A stretch of 14,650 nucleotides of DNA, from contig DASYAA010000036.1 of NCBI GenBank assembly GCA_036501565.1, forward strand, positions 1-14,650. Direction: 5' to 3'. Shown here one piece after another: positions 6,124 through 14,077 of the stretch (the stretch's first letter is position 1; each line of letters starts with the position of its first letter). The notes beneath the pieces were generated by a model. It was not told where the DNA came from. It saw nothing but the letters and a program-made list of their open reading frames with translations, and ran no database searches. Made by a program: the position numbers and the translations under genes. Source of the stretch: UBA11358 sp036501565 (GTDB taxonomy: Bacteria > Verrucomicrobiota > Verrucomicrobiia > Limisphaerales > UBA11358).

Positions 6124-7203
6124 TTACGCGAAAATTTGCTCAACGATTGCCAGCGGAACATTTTTTCCGAACTCGACGCGACCAATTTTTTTTGCAAGAA
6201 CGAATTTAATTTCTCCGCCGCTGACTTTTTTATCGAGCTTCATCGCGGCAAAAAGTTTTTGGCGTTGCTTTGAATTGAATTTGATGTGCGTCGGCAAACC
6301 GGCGCGTTGAAATAAATTTTCAATCCGTTCAACGTCGCGTTGCGGCAAACCCAGAACTTTTTCAGAAAGTTTTGCGGCGGCGATCTGGCCGATTGAAATC
6401 GCCTCCCCATGCAAAAATTTTCCGTAGCCGACACTGTTTTCAATCGCGTGGCCGATAGTGTGGCCGAAATTCAAAATCGCGCGCAAACCGCTTTCGGTTT
6501 CATCTTGAGAAATGACTTCAGCTTTGATTTCGCAACAGCGCGCAATGATTGGGGAAAGCGTTTCGGGATCGCGTTTCAAAAATTTTGGCAAGTCGCGCTC
6601 GAGTCGCACAAATAAATTTGCATCGCAAATGATTCCGTATTTGATGACTTCGGCGAGACCGGCGCGAAATTCGCGGTCGGGCAGAGTTTTCAAAGTCTCC
6701 AAATCGCAAAGGACAAGCCGCGGCTGATAAAATGCGCCGACGAGATTTTTCCCGGTTTGCAAATTCACGCCTGTTTTTCCGCCGACGGAGCTGTCCACTT
6801 GCGCGAGCAAAGTCGTCGGCATTTGCACAAGCGCGACGCCACGCAAATAAGTCGCGGCAACAAATCCCGCCAAATCGCCGACAACGCCGCCGCCAAGCGC
6901 GACGATGAATGACTTTCGTTCGAGCCGCTGCTCCGCAAGTTGGTCGTAGCAATACTGAACGCACTTCAAACTTTTTGCCGTTTCGCCCGAAGGAATTGTG
7001 ATAAGCGTCGGAAAAAATCGCGCGCGGGCGAGCGAGTTAAAAACCGACTTGGCAAAATATTTGCCGACGTTTGTGTCGGTTATGATGGCGCAGTGTGTGC
7101 CGAGTTTCAGGCGTGCACATTCGTCGCCAAGTCTGCCAAGCAAGCCCGGCGCGATTTTGATCGCGTAACTGCGATTTCCAAGCGAGACATGAACGGTGCG
7201 CAC
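6124..7203 (-). CDS. aroB: 3-dehydroquinate synthase
   Basis: Second step of the shikimate pathway: DAHP to 3-dehydroquinate, NAD+ and metal dependent. From GTG 7203 the protein has 359 residues and begins MRTVHVSLGNRSYAIKI. NAD-binding GGGVVGDLAGFVAATYLRG is near residues 104-122. PTTLLAQVDSSVGGKTGVN and KNLVGAFYQP follow. The metal ligands are Glu185 (AEVIKYG), His248 (NFGHTIGHAIE) and His265 (HGEAISIG). The frame is open back to TTG 7257, which would add 18 atypical residues, so GTG 7203 is preferred on family length, though no Shine-Dalgarno supports either. The product leads to chorismate, the substrate of the TrpG/PabA partner encoded nearby. It is divergent from pgm. Confidence 0.95.
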   Translation of the reverse strand: MRTVHVSLGNRSYAIKIAPGLLGRLGDECARLKLGTHCAIITDTNVGKYFAKSVFNSLARARFFPTLITIPSGETAKSLKCVQYCYDQLAEQRLERKSFIVALGGGVVGDLAGFVAATYLRGVALVQMPTTLLAQVDSSVGGKTGVNLQTGKNLVGAFYQPRLVLCDLETLKTLPDREFRAGLAEVIKYGIICDANLFVRLERDLPKFLKRDPETLSPIIARCCEIKAEVISQDETESGLRAILNFGHTIGHAIENSVGYGKFLHGEAISIGQIAAAKLSEKVLGLPQRDVERIENLFQRAGLPTHIKFNSKQRQKLFAAMKLDKKVSGGEIKFVLAKKIGRVEFGKNVPLAIVEQIFA

Positions 7204-7309
7204 ATGTGGAGAATAAAGGTTGGCTTGCAATTGCAAAACAAAAAAGCCGCTGAACAAAATTTAGTGTTTCGCCGGAGGCACTGTATGGTAAAAATGCGGC
7301 GACGAAAAA

Positions 7310-8980
7310 ATGAACGACAAACACATGACAATTTCTCCGCTCGCAGGCAAACCGGCTCCGAAAGAACTGCTCGTGAATCTGACGCGGCTTGAACGCGATT
7401 ATTACGAACGCAAGCCGGATGTTGGCGATGCAAACCAACTCGTCAGCTTCGGCACAAGCGGGCATCGCGGCTCGTCGTTGAACAGCACGTTCACCGAGGC
7501 GCACATTCTCGCCATCACACAGGCGATTTGCGATTACCGTCGCAGCAAAAATATTAACGGCCCGCTGCAAATGGGCAAGGATACGCACGCGTTGTCCGCG
7601 CCCGCGCAACGCACCGCGCTCGAAGTGCTCGCGGCTAACGGTGTTGAAACGATGATTCAAAAAAATGATGGCGTGACGCCGACGCCGGTGATTTCGCGCG
7701 CCATCATCGTCCACAATCGCCGGCGCAAGACTGGTCTCGCAGACGGCATTGTCATCACACCTTCGCACAATCCACCGGAAGATGGCGGCTTCAAATATAA
7801 TCCGACCAACGGCGGCCCCGCCGACACCGACGTGACAAGCTGGGTGCAGAATCGCGCGAATGAATTGTTGCGCGGAAATAATTCCGGCGTGAAAAGAATT
7901 TCATTCGAGTCGGCGCTCAAGGCGGCGATCACGCACGAAATTGATTTCGTTCTGCCCTACGTCGAGGATTTGAAAAATGCCGTGGACATGGACGTGATTC
8001 GCGCTGCCGATCTTAAGCTTGGCGTTGATCCGCTCGGCGGCGCGGCACTACCGTATTGGGAACCGATCAATTCCATTTACAAACTGGACATTGCCGTCGT
8101 GAATCCAAAACTCGACCCGCAGTTTGCGTTCATGACAGTTGACCACGATGGAAAAATCCGCATGGATTGTTCGAGTCCGTATGCAATGGCAAGCCTCGTC
8201 AGTCTGAAAAATAAGTTTCGCCTCGCGTTCGCCAACGATCCTGATTCCGACCGTCACGGCATCGTCACGCCGTCCGCCGGATTGATGAATCCAAATCATT
8301 ATCTTGCGGTGGCCATTGGCTATTTGCTCACACATCGTCCGCAATGGAATGCAAATGTGGCGATTGGAAAAACACTCGTGAGCAGCAGTATGATTGACCG
8401 CGTGGTAAATAAACTTGGCCGCAAACTTTGCGAAACGCCGGTGGGTTTCAAATGGTTCGCGCCGGGATTGTTCGACGGTTCGTTCGGTTTTGGTGGTGAA
8501 GAAAGTGCGGGCGCAAGTTTTCTGCGACGCGACGGCACGGTGTGGACGACGGACAAGGACGGCCCGATCATGGATTTGCTCGCGGCGGAAATCACCGCCG
8601 TCACCGGCAAAGACCCCGGCGAACATTTCCGCGAATTGACAGCGGAATTCGGCACGCCATTTTACACGCGCATTGACGCGCCAGCCACGCCGGAACAAAA
8701 ATTCCGTTTGCAAAAACTTTCGCCTGAAGCGGTGAAGGAATCGAAGCTGGCGGGCGACGCCATTATCGCCAAGCTGACACGCGCTCCCGGCAACAACGCC
8801 GCCATCGGCGGTTTGAAAGTTGTGACGGCAAGCGGCTGGTTTGCGGCGCGCCCGTCCGGCACGGAAAATATTTACAAGATTTACGCGGAAAGTTTCCGCG
8901 ACGAAGCGCATTTGCAAACCATTGTGAATGAAGCGCAGAAAATTGTGAACAACGCTCTGGCCGCACCGGGAAAAATTTGA
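7310..8980 (+). CDS. pgm: Phosphoglucomutase (alpha-D-glucose phosphate-specific)
   Basis: Interconverts glucose 1-phosphate and glucose 6-phosphate, linking glycolysis to glycogen and cell-wall sugar synthesis. 556 residues, close to E. coli Pgm. The phosphate-carrying residue is Ser152 in ITPSHNPPEDGG. The Mg2+ loop is DPDSDRHG with Asp310, Asp312 and Asp314. FGTSGHRGSS near residue 47, GFGGEESAGASF for sugar binding and RPSGTENIYKIYAES for the distal phosphate are all present. ATG 7310 is used, but ATG 7325 (MTISPLAGKPA) aligns better with the E. coli start and is equally plausible. Neither has a clear Shine-Dalgarno. The only strong one here (GGAGG, 7274-7278) points to an ATG in another frame. 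The aldolase gene follows after 32 bp, probably in the same transcript. Confidence 0.96.
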   Translation: MNDKHMTISPLAGKPAPKELLVNLTRLERDYYERKPDVGDANQLVSFGTSGHRGSSLNSTFTEAHILAITQAICDYRRSKNINGPLQMGKDTHALSAPAQRTALEVLAANGVETMIQKNDGVTPTPVISRAIIVHNRRRKTGLADGIVITPSHNPPEDGGFKYNPTNGGPADTDVTSWVQNRANELLRGNNSGVKRISFESALKAAITHEIDFVLPYVEDLKNAVDMDVIRAADLKLGVDPLGGAALPYWEPINSIYKLDIAVVNPKLDPQFAFMTVDHDGKIRMDCSSPYAMASLVSLKNKFRLAFANDPDSDRHGIVTPSAGLMNPNHYLAVAIGYLLTHRPQWNANVAIGKTLVSSSMIDRVVNKLGRKLCETPVGFKWFAPGLFDGSFGFGGEESAGASFLRRDGTVWTTDKDGPIMDLLAAEITAVTGKDPGEHFRELTAEFGTPFYTRIDAPATPEQKFRLQKLSPEAVKESKLAGDAIIAKLTRAPGNNAAIGGLKVVTASGWFAARPSGTENIYKIYAESFRDEAHLQTIVNEAQKIVNNALAAPGKI

Positions 8981-9012
8981 ATTTTATCATCTATTCGGAG
9001 TAGATTGCTTCA

Positions 9013-10041
9013 ATGAATGCGCAAAAACTTATAGATACTGCCAAAACGCTCGTCGCCGATGGCAAAGGTTTGCTGGCGATGGATGAAAGCAATCCGACCT
9101 GCAACAAACGATTTGCCAAATTGGGAATTCCCCAGACCGAAGAGTTTCGGCGCGCCTATCGGGAATTGATTGTGACCGCGCCCGGTCTTGGCGAGTGCAT
9201 CAGCGGCGCGATTCTCTACGACGAAACAATTCGTCAGCAGAAAAAAGGCGGCACGCCTTTTGTAAAAGCAATCGCCGACGCCGGAATCATTCCCGGCATC
9301 AAAGTTGACGCCGGCACCCCGGACATGGCCGCTCATCCCGGCGAAAAAATCACCGAAGGTCTGGACGGATTGCGCGAACGCCTTGCGGAATATTTTCAAA
9401 TGGGCGCGCGCTTCGCCAAATGGCGCGCGGTGATTGCCATCGGCGAAAAAATTCCCAGCCGCAGTTGCATTGAAGCCAATGCGCACGCGCTGGCTCGCTA
9501 CGCCCCGTTGTGTCAGGAAGCCGGATTGGTTCCCATCGTCGAGCCGGAAGTGCTGATGGACGGCGAACATACTTTGGAACGATGCCGTGAAGTGACGGAA
9601 GAAGTTCTGCGAACAGTTTTCAACCAGTTAAATTTTCAGCGCGTGATGCTCGAAGGCATGATTCTTAAACCCAACATGGTGTTGCCGGGATTAGCCTGCC
9701 CGAAACAGGAATCCATGGACGAAGTAGCCGACGCCACGGTGAATTGTCTTTTGCGAACCGTTCCCGCAGCCGTCCCCGGAGTTGCATTTTTGTCCGGCGG
9801 TCAATCAAGCGAACTGGCATCAGCGCGTCTGAACGCGATGAACTTCCGATTCAAATCGCGAATGCCGTGGGCCTTGACGTTTTCGTTTTCTCGCGCCATT
9901 CAGCAACCGGCTTTGGAAATTTGGCGAGGTCAAGACGCCAACGTGAAAGCGTCGCAGCAAGCTTTGCTTCATCGAGCCAAGTGCAACCGCGCCGCGCGCC
10001 GTGGCGACTACACCGCCGCGATGGAGAACATCGGCGCGTAA
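9013..10041 (+). CDS. Fructose-bisphosphate aldolase, class I
   Basis: Reversible cleavage of fructose 1,6-bisphosphate to glyceraldehyde 3-phosphate and dihydroxyacetone phosphate by the Schiff-base mechanism. The 342-residue protein aligns with the animal/plant-type class I enzymes. The Schiff-base lysine is Lys219 (EGMILKPNMVLPG). Asp24 (AMDES), Lys97 (GIKVDAG), Lys136 (RFAKWRAV) and Glu177 (IVEPE) match rabbit Asp33, Lys107, Lys146 and Glu187. SGGQSSE provides the phosphate site. The C-terminus (YTAAMENIGA) is shorter than in the animal enzyme and lacks its terminal Tyr. GGAG at 8997-9000 is 12 bases before the ATG. It follows pgm by 32 bp, giving a small sugar-phosphate operon. Confidence 0.95.
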   Translation: MNAQKLIDTAKTLVADGKGLLAMDESNPTCNKRFAKLGIPQTEEFRRAYRELIVTAPGLGECISGAILYDETIRQQKKGGTPFVKAIADAGIIPGIKVDAGTPDMAAHPGEKITEGLDGLRERLAEYFQMGARFAKWRAVIAIGEKIPSRSCIEANAHALARYAPLCQEAGLVPIVEPEVLMDGEHTLERCREVTEEVLRTVFNQLNFQRVMLEGMILKPNMVLPGLACPKQESMDEVADATVNCLLRTVPAAVPGVAFLSGGQSSELASARLNAMNFRFKSRMPWALTFSFSRAIQQPALEIWRGQDANVKASQQALLHRAKCNRAARRGDYTAAMENIGA

Positions 10042-10055
10042 TAATCGGTTTGCGG

Positions 10056-10079
10056 AAAACGGCTGGACAAGCCGGTTTT
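10056..10079 (+). terminator. Possible terminator after the aldolase gene
   Basis: AAAACGGCT (10056-10064) pairs with AGCCGGTTTT (10070-10079) with one bulged G and a 5-base loop. Only a short, interrupted T-rich stretch follows, so this is a weak candidate for ending the pgm-aldolase transcript. Confidence 0.4.
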
Positions 10080-10138
10080 GCAGGCGCATTTTAATTTCGT
10101 GAAAGGCAATAGACGCAAATCTTCGACTTAATTATAGG

Positions 10139-10678
10139 TTGGGCTGTTTATACACAATACACATTTATGAGCATCGGAATGCGAGACCTCAAGGAAGGGT
10201 GCAATTATTTGCATCGCGGGGGTCAGATCATGTCGGATCGGGAGTTTGCACCCGAAAAGTTTTTATTCGGCAATGCGTTGACTTTGCACCCGATGTCAGT
10301 CCAATAGTCGCCAAGTTTCTCGAAGCATTAAGGGCGGACGGCCAAGCATACAAGTTGTCGCAGACACAGATTTTGTCTGACGAAATGACATTAATGGTTT
10401 TACCTTCTTTAAACGCGGATACATTCGATAAAGTTGAATTGCAGTATAGTTCCCCAAGCGAGGTCATGGAAATTAGCCAGTGCATATTTCCATTGTTGTT
10501 GTTTCGACTCATGTTCAGTGATTTGCCTGATTGGGGCGCACTCATGCAGCGGGTTGTTGAGTCCACTGTTAATCGGAAGCGGTTTTTCGAGAAAATTGGC
10601 GGATGGGATGTGGTTGGGCGTTTAGATGGGAACGATACTGTAATTGCTTTATCCCGCAGCAAGACGACAAACTTGTGA
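10139..10678 (+). CDS. Unrecognised protein, possibly frameshifted near its N-terminus
   Basis: The frame open from TTG 10139 gives 179 residues. The part from about residue 47 looks like a real protein (FAPDVSPIVAKFLEALRADG, later MEISQCIFPLLLFRLMFSDL and FFEKIGGWDVVGRLDGND). The first 45 residues are Arg/Gly/Ser-rich and unconvincing. Another frame from ATG 10167 gives a better-looking N-terminus (MSIGMRDLKEGCNYLHRGGQ, then MSDREFAPEKFLFGNAL) before stopping at about 10304. The likeliest original gene starts at 10167 and switches frame near 10275-10285. There is no signal peptide or transmembrane helix beyond one hydrophobic patch. I recognise no family. Base composition is lower than its neighbours (10381-10440 has 19 G/C of 60). 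It converges with folE2, with 7 bp between. Confidence 0.5.
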   Translation: MGCLYTIHIYEHRNARPQGRVQLFASRGSDHVGSGVCTRKVFIRQCVDFAPDVSPIVAKFLEALRADGQAYKLSQTQILSDEMTLMVLPSLNADTFDKVELQYSSPSEVMEISQCIFPLLLFRLMFSDLPDWGALMQRVVESTVNRKRFFEKIGGWDVVGRLDGNDTVIALSRSKTTNL

Positions 10679-10685
10679 GCATTTT

Positions 10686-11489
10686 TCACCCTTTCTCAAT
10701 GCACGCATACGCGTTGTGATTGTGGATGCTCTCGAAATTTTCCGCCTCGACTTTATACCAGCTCACCCGCGCGTCCGCGTTCAGCCGCAACGCCACGTTG
10801 CGCACCAAATCCTCCACGAACACCGGATTTTCATACGCGCGCTCCGTCACCGCCTTTTCGTCCTGCCGCTTGAGCAACGCGTAAAGTTCCGAACTCGCCG
10901 ATTTTTCAATCATCGCAATCAAATCTTCAATCCAAACTGATTTTGTCGAACGTATCTTCACCGTCACCTCACCGCGCTGGTTGTGCGCCCCGTATTTGGC
11001 AATCGCCTTGGAGCAGGGACAAAGCGTCGTCACGTTCGCTTTCACCGTCAGGACAAAATCCATTTCTTTTCCAATGGCCGACGCATTGAAGCGCGCGATG
11101 TAATCCATCAAACTTTCCTGGCGCGACACCGGCGATTTTTTCGTCATGAAATACGGAAATTCGATTTCCAGATGCGCCGACGCCGCGTTCAATTTTTTTT
11201 GCATTTCGCGCAAAATGTCGTTGATGTTTTCGACGTGGATGACGCTGCCGTGCGCGTTGAGCACTTCAATGAACCGGCTCATGTGCGTGCCTTTGAAATG
11301 ATGCGGCAAATCCACGAACATGCCGATGGTCGCAATCGTGTTCTGAAAAATGCGCGCCTTGTCCATGACCTGAATCGGAAAGCGCAGCCCGCGCACGCCG
11401 ACCTTGTCAATGCGCAGTTCACGCGTGTCGCGCTCGCTCTGCTTGTCGTGCAGATGCGCGGCGGAATTTTTCCTGCTCGTTCGAGGCAT
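10686..11489 (-). CDS. folE2: GTP cyclohydrolase FolE2 (type IB)
   Basis: Converts GTP to 7,8-dihydroneopterin triphosphate, the first step of folate (and queuosine-type deazapurine) synthesis. This is the type that works without zinc. 267 residues. The catalytic cysteine is Cys157 in TTLCPCSKAIAKYGAHNQRG, and the paired Cys159 is also conserved in that motif. Glu220 in YENPVFVEDLVRNVA and the ESIHNHNAYA histidines near 256-258 complete the active site. RGLRFPIQVMDK near residue 33 is a typical N-terminal strand. The first ~20 residues are a polar extension. No Shine-Dalgarno is evident before ATG 11489. Together with pabA and aroB it covers both precursor branches of folate, but it is not linked to them in an operon. 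No queuosine genes are adjacent. Confidence 0.95.
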   Translation of the reverse strand: MPRTSRKNSAAHLHDKQSERDTRELRIDKVGVRGLRFPIQVMDKARIFQNTIATIGMFVDLPHHFKGTHMSRFIEVLNAHGSVIHVENINDILREMQKKLNAASAHLEIEFPYFMTKKSPVSRQESLMDYIARFNASAIGKEMDFVLTVKANVTTLCPCSKAIAKYGAHNQRGEVTVKIRSTKSVWIEDLIAMIEKSASSELYALLKRQDEKAVTERAYENPVFVEDLVRNVALRLNADARVSWYKVEAENFESIHNHNAYACIEKG

Positions 11490-11573
11490 GAAATGAGAAT
11501 AGCAGTTTTGGGTTAAATGGCAAAAATGTTCTCTGGCGGAAATAAAGCGCGTCTGACAATTTACATCTCAAAT

Positions 11574-12485
11574 ATGAAGCGGCTTTGCATCGCCATTTTT
11601 ACATCTACGCTCTGTTCAATTTCCTTCGCCGCTGGAACTTTCCGCGTCGCCACTTACAACGTGGAAAATTATTTAGACCAGCCGACCGAATCGCGTCACC
11701 ACGCCAAATCCGCCGAGGCCAAAGCCAAAATCCGCGAAAGCATCGAAGCGATAAAGCCGGACGTAATCGCCCTCGAAGAAATGGGCAGCACGAATGCGTT
11801 GATGGAATTGCGCGCGTCACTTAAAACCGAAGGACAGGATTTTCCATTTTGGGAATGGGTCGAATACGCCGACACAAATATCCACGTCGCCGTGTTGAGC
11901 AAATTTCCCATTGTCGCGCGGCATCCGCACACGAACGACGAATTTCTTCTGGACGGACGCCGTTTCCGCGTCGAACGCGGATTTGCGGAAGTGGAAATTC
12001 AGGCCACGACGAATTTTACTTTCACGCTCATCGCCGCGCATTTGAAATCGCAACTGCAAATTCCAAACGCCGACGAAGCCGAAGAACGACTTGGCGAAGC
12101 AACAGTCCTGCGCGGAATTGTTGACGAACGCTTCAAAGAAAATCCAGACGCAAAACTGATTGTCCTCGGCGATTTGAACGACTCAAAAAATTCCGACCCG
12201 ATCAAAAAAATCATCGGGCGCGGAAAATTCAAACTCAACGACACGCGCCCCGCCGAGCGCAACGGCGACAACGCGCCCGCCGCGCCGCCGTATTTCGAGC
12301 CGCGCAACGTGGCGTGGACGTATTTCTACGGCGCGGACGACACCTACTCGCGCATAGATTACATTTTGTTGAGTCCTGCGATGACGCGCGACTGGGTGAA
12401 GGCCGGGACTTACATTCCCACGATTCCGAACTGGGGCAACGGTTCAGACCACCGGCCAATCGTCGCGACGTTTGAGGAGAAATAA
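11574..12485 (+). CDS. Secreted endonuclease/exonuclease/phosphatase-family protein
   Basis: A DNase I-like metal-dependent phosphodiesterase fold. From ATG 11574 the protein has 303 residues, with a signal peptide (MKRLCIAIFTSTLCSISFAA, likely cut near residue 20), so it should be exported. Active-site motifs in order: Asn29 (ATYNVENY), Glu69 (ALEEMGS), His156 (AAHLKSQ), Asp200 and Asn202 (VLGDLNDSKNS), Asp262 (RIDYILLSP) and Asp292-His293 (GSDHRPIVA). The set is complete, so it is probably active. The substrate (nucleic acid, nucleotide, phosphoinositide or sphingomyelin-like) cannot be read from the sequence. An earlier in-frame ATG at 11517 would bury the signal peptide behind 19 residues and is less likely. 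It is divergent from folE2, with 84 bp between the starts. Confidence 0.9.
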   Translation: MKRLCIAIFTSTLCSISFAAGTFRVATYNVENYLDQPTESRHHAKSAEAKAKIRESIEAIKPDVIALEEMGSTNALMELRASLKTEGQDFPFWEWVEYADTNIHVAVLSKFPIVARHPHTNDEFLLDGRRFRVERGFAEVEIQATTNFTFTLIAAHLKSQLQIPNADEAEERLGEATVLRGIVDERFKENPDAKLIVLGDLNDSKNSDPIKKIIGRGKFKLNDTRPAERNGDNAPAAPPYFEPRNVAWTYFYGADDTYSRIDYILLSPAMTRDWVKAGTYIPTIPNWGNGSDHRPIVATFEEK

Positions 12486-12546
12486 ATAAATTCTCTTGTT
12501 TCTTAAGTTTTAAGGATCAGAATTTTTTGTGAAACGCGGCGGTCAA

Positions 12547-12756
12547 ATGAAAGAACGCGCGAACAAACGTAGATTTACAATTCTTATTGCTACTACGTTT
12601 TCTGTTTTAATTTTTCTCAATTCCTCTGCGGCTGACTTCAAACAACCATCAACGCTAAAAGAATTGTTGGCATTGTCAGCGACAGGACTTGAGAAAGTTG
12701 ATCTTGCGCGAATGAATTTGCTCCGTGCCGAAGGGTTACCCGGCTCGGAAGATTAG
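12547..12756 (+). CDS. Truncated exported protein fragment (AEGLPGSE motif)
   Basis: 69 residues from ATG 12547 (GTG 12529 is an alternative start). A basic N-terminus and hydrophobic stretch (RRFTILIATTFSVLIFLNSS) form a signal peptide, followed by LKELLALSATGLEKVDLARM and NLLRAEGLPGSED then stop. I associate '...KVDiA.MNLLcAEGLPGaE.LD...' with the start of longer exported, transglutaminase-like proteins of Verrucomicrobia and Planctomycetes. This is from memory. If so, this is only the N-terminal end. Adding one T at 12752-12754 would continue as EDLDL, matching that motif, but the frame closes again 11 codons later, so more than a single error is needed. It is AT-rich relative to the preceding gene. 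Probably a gene remnant, though a short secreted peptide is possible. Confidence 0.5.
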   Translation: MKERANKRRFTILIATTFSVLIFLNSSAADFKQPSTLKELLALSATGLEKVDLARMNLLRAEGLPGSED

Positions 12757-12841
12757 ATTTATTTCATTCGTTTAGAACTTCTCGACTTAGAGTTTGAGTT
12801 TTACGCCGTTTAAGGGACGTTGCCAGTCTTTTCAAAAGAAA

Positions 12842-12869
12842 AAAGCCGGGACTTTTCAATCTCGGCTTT
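12842..12869 (-). terminator. Intrinsic terminator after rplC
   Basis: The stem 12842-12850 pairs with 12861-12869 (AAAGCCGGG/CTCGGCTTT, 9 pairs with one G-U). On the minus strand it runs into a U-rich stretch (complement of the A-run at 12835-12844). It lies 22 bases past the rplC stop and therefore ends the rpsJ-rplC transcript. Confidence 0.82.
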
Positions 12870-12890
12870 GCAAAAGTTAATTTTACTTAA

Positions 12891-13628
12891 TTATTTCTTC
12901 GCAGTAGCAGCGGGCGCGGCGGCGGGTTTGGCGTCGGCTTTTTTATCGCCACCTTTTTTCTTGATCGAGACGCTGACCGGCGGTTTCCAACCCTTCGGAC
13001 GTTTCTTGGATTCGCGGATGATGACGTAATCGCCTTCCGCGCCGGGAATCGCGCCTTTGATGAGCAAAAGATTTTCCGCCTCGCGCACCTGGATGACCTG
13101 AAGATTCTGCGTCGTGCGCGTGTCCTGACCCATGTGACCGGGCATCCGCATGCCGCGCATGACCGTGCCGGGGAAAAGTCGCTGACCGATCGCGCCGCCG
13201 CGACGATGCCAGCCTTTCGCGCCGTGCGTCGAATCACCACCAGCCATGCGGTGACGTTTCACAACGCCTTCGAAGCCGCGGCCTTTGGTGACGCCGATCG
13301 CGTCAATGAAATCGCCGGGCGCAAAAAGCGTCGGGCCGACGATGTCGCCGGGCTTCACGTCCTTGGAAAAATCGCGGAATTCGCGGATGCGTTTCACCGC
13401 CGCTCCGTTTTGTTTTTTGATGTGGCCGAGCAACGCCTTCGTCAGGCGCTGTTCCTTTTGATCATCGAAGCCGAGTTGAACGGAATTGTAGCCGTCCTTG
13501 CCCGCCTGCGTTTTCACTTGCAGCACGCGGTTCGGTCCGGCGAGCACGACCGTCACGGGGACGACGTTGCCGGTCGCGTCATAAACGCGCGTGTGTCCGA
13601 GTTTTTTTCCTAAAAGTCCGAGTGGCAT
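12891..13628 (-). CDS. rplC: 50S ribosomal protein L3
   Basis: L3 binds 23S rRNA near the peptidyl-transferase centre and starts 50S assembly. 245 residues. MPLGLLGKKLGHTRVYDATG, then GVTKGRGFEGVVKRHRMAGG, THGAKGWHRRGGAIGQ (GAIGQ holds the Gln that PrmB methylates in E. coli) and PGHMGQDTRTTQNLQVI are all family hallmarks. The last ~28 residues (IKKKGGDKKADAKPAAAPAA...) are a Lys/Ala/Pro-rich tail that makes the protein longer than the usual ~205-210. TAAGGA just before the ATG is a good Shine-Dalgarno, and rpsJ ends 13 bases upstream, so the two are co-transcribed. The gene is followed by a terminator instead of rplD. Confidence 0.97.
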   Translation of the reverse strand: MPLGLLGKKLGHTRVYDATGNVVPVTVVLAGPNRVLQVKTQAGKDGYNSVQLGFDDQKEQRLTKALLGHIKKQNGAAVKRIREFRDFSKDVKPGDIVGPTLFAPGDFIDAIGVTKGRGFEGVVKRHRMAGGDSTHGAKGWHRRGGAIGQRLFPGTVMRGMRMPGHMGQDTRTTQNLQVIQVREAENLLLIKGAIPGAEGDYVIIRESKKRPKGWKPPVSVSIKKKGGDKKADAKPAAAPAATAKK

Positions 13629-13641
13629 GGTGTTCCTTAAA

Positions 13642-13950
13642 TCAAATTTTAATGGTGATGTCCACGCCGGCGGGCAGATTGAGTTTCTTCAATTCGTCCA
13701 CGGTCTTGGCGGTCGGGTCGAGGATGTCAATCAGCCGCTTGTGGGTGCGTTGCTCGAAAGTTTCCTGCGATTTTTTGTCCGAGTGCGGCGAGCGTTGCAC
13801 GGTGAAGCGCTCGATGCGGGTCGGCAGCGGGATCGGCCCGGCGACGCGAGCGCCAGTGCGTTTGACGGTGTCCGCGATTTCGCGCGCGGACTGGTCTATG
13901 ACGCGATGGTCATAGGCCTTGAGCCGGATTCTGATGCGTTGTGCAGCCAT
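13642..13950 (-). CDS. rpsJ: 30S ribosomal protein S10
   Basis: S10 is part of the 30S head and (as NusE) of antitermination complexes. 102 residues, the normal size. It begins MAAQRIRIRLKAYDHRVIDQ, with GARVAGPIPLPTRIERFTVQ and SPHSDKKSQETFEQRTHKRL, which are diagnostic. It is the first gene of a two-gene rpsJ-rplC unit. The bases before the ATG (TTCTTTCT) contain no Shine-Dalgarno. A TATAAA on the minus strand at 13968-13963 could be a -10 box, but I see no matching -35. Upstream is an ABC-2 permease gene rather than tuf/fusA. Confidence 0.97.
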   Translation of the reverse strand: MAAQRIRIRLKAYDHRVIDQSAREIADTVKRTGARVAGPIPLPTRIERFTVQRSPHSDKKSQETFEQRTHKRLIDILDPTAKTVDELKKLNLPAGVDITIKI

Positions 13951-14077
13951 AGAAAGAACAATTTTATAGTTATGGTTGTGTTAAATTTTTTCGCTTCAAT
14001 CTTTCAAAGCGGACGCGGAATATATCAGTTGTGCTTTTCCGTGCAATGATTTTTTCAAAGAATTTTGCGACGTCCTT

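Noticed and set aside
7037..7768. 243-codon minus-strand frame across the aroB-pgm junction
   Set aside because: It overlaps two confident genes, has low-complexity composition and no motifs.
8048..8917. 289-codon minus-strand frame inside pgm
   Set aside because: Antisense to catalytic parts of pgm. The translation is Arg/Phe-rich with no domain.
13963..13968. TATAAA before rpsJ as a promoter
   Set aside because: No acceptable -35 box at 16-18 bp, so not listed as a feature.
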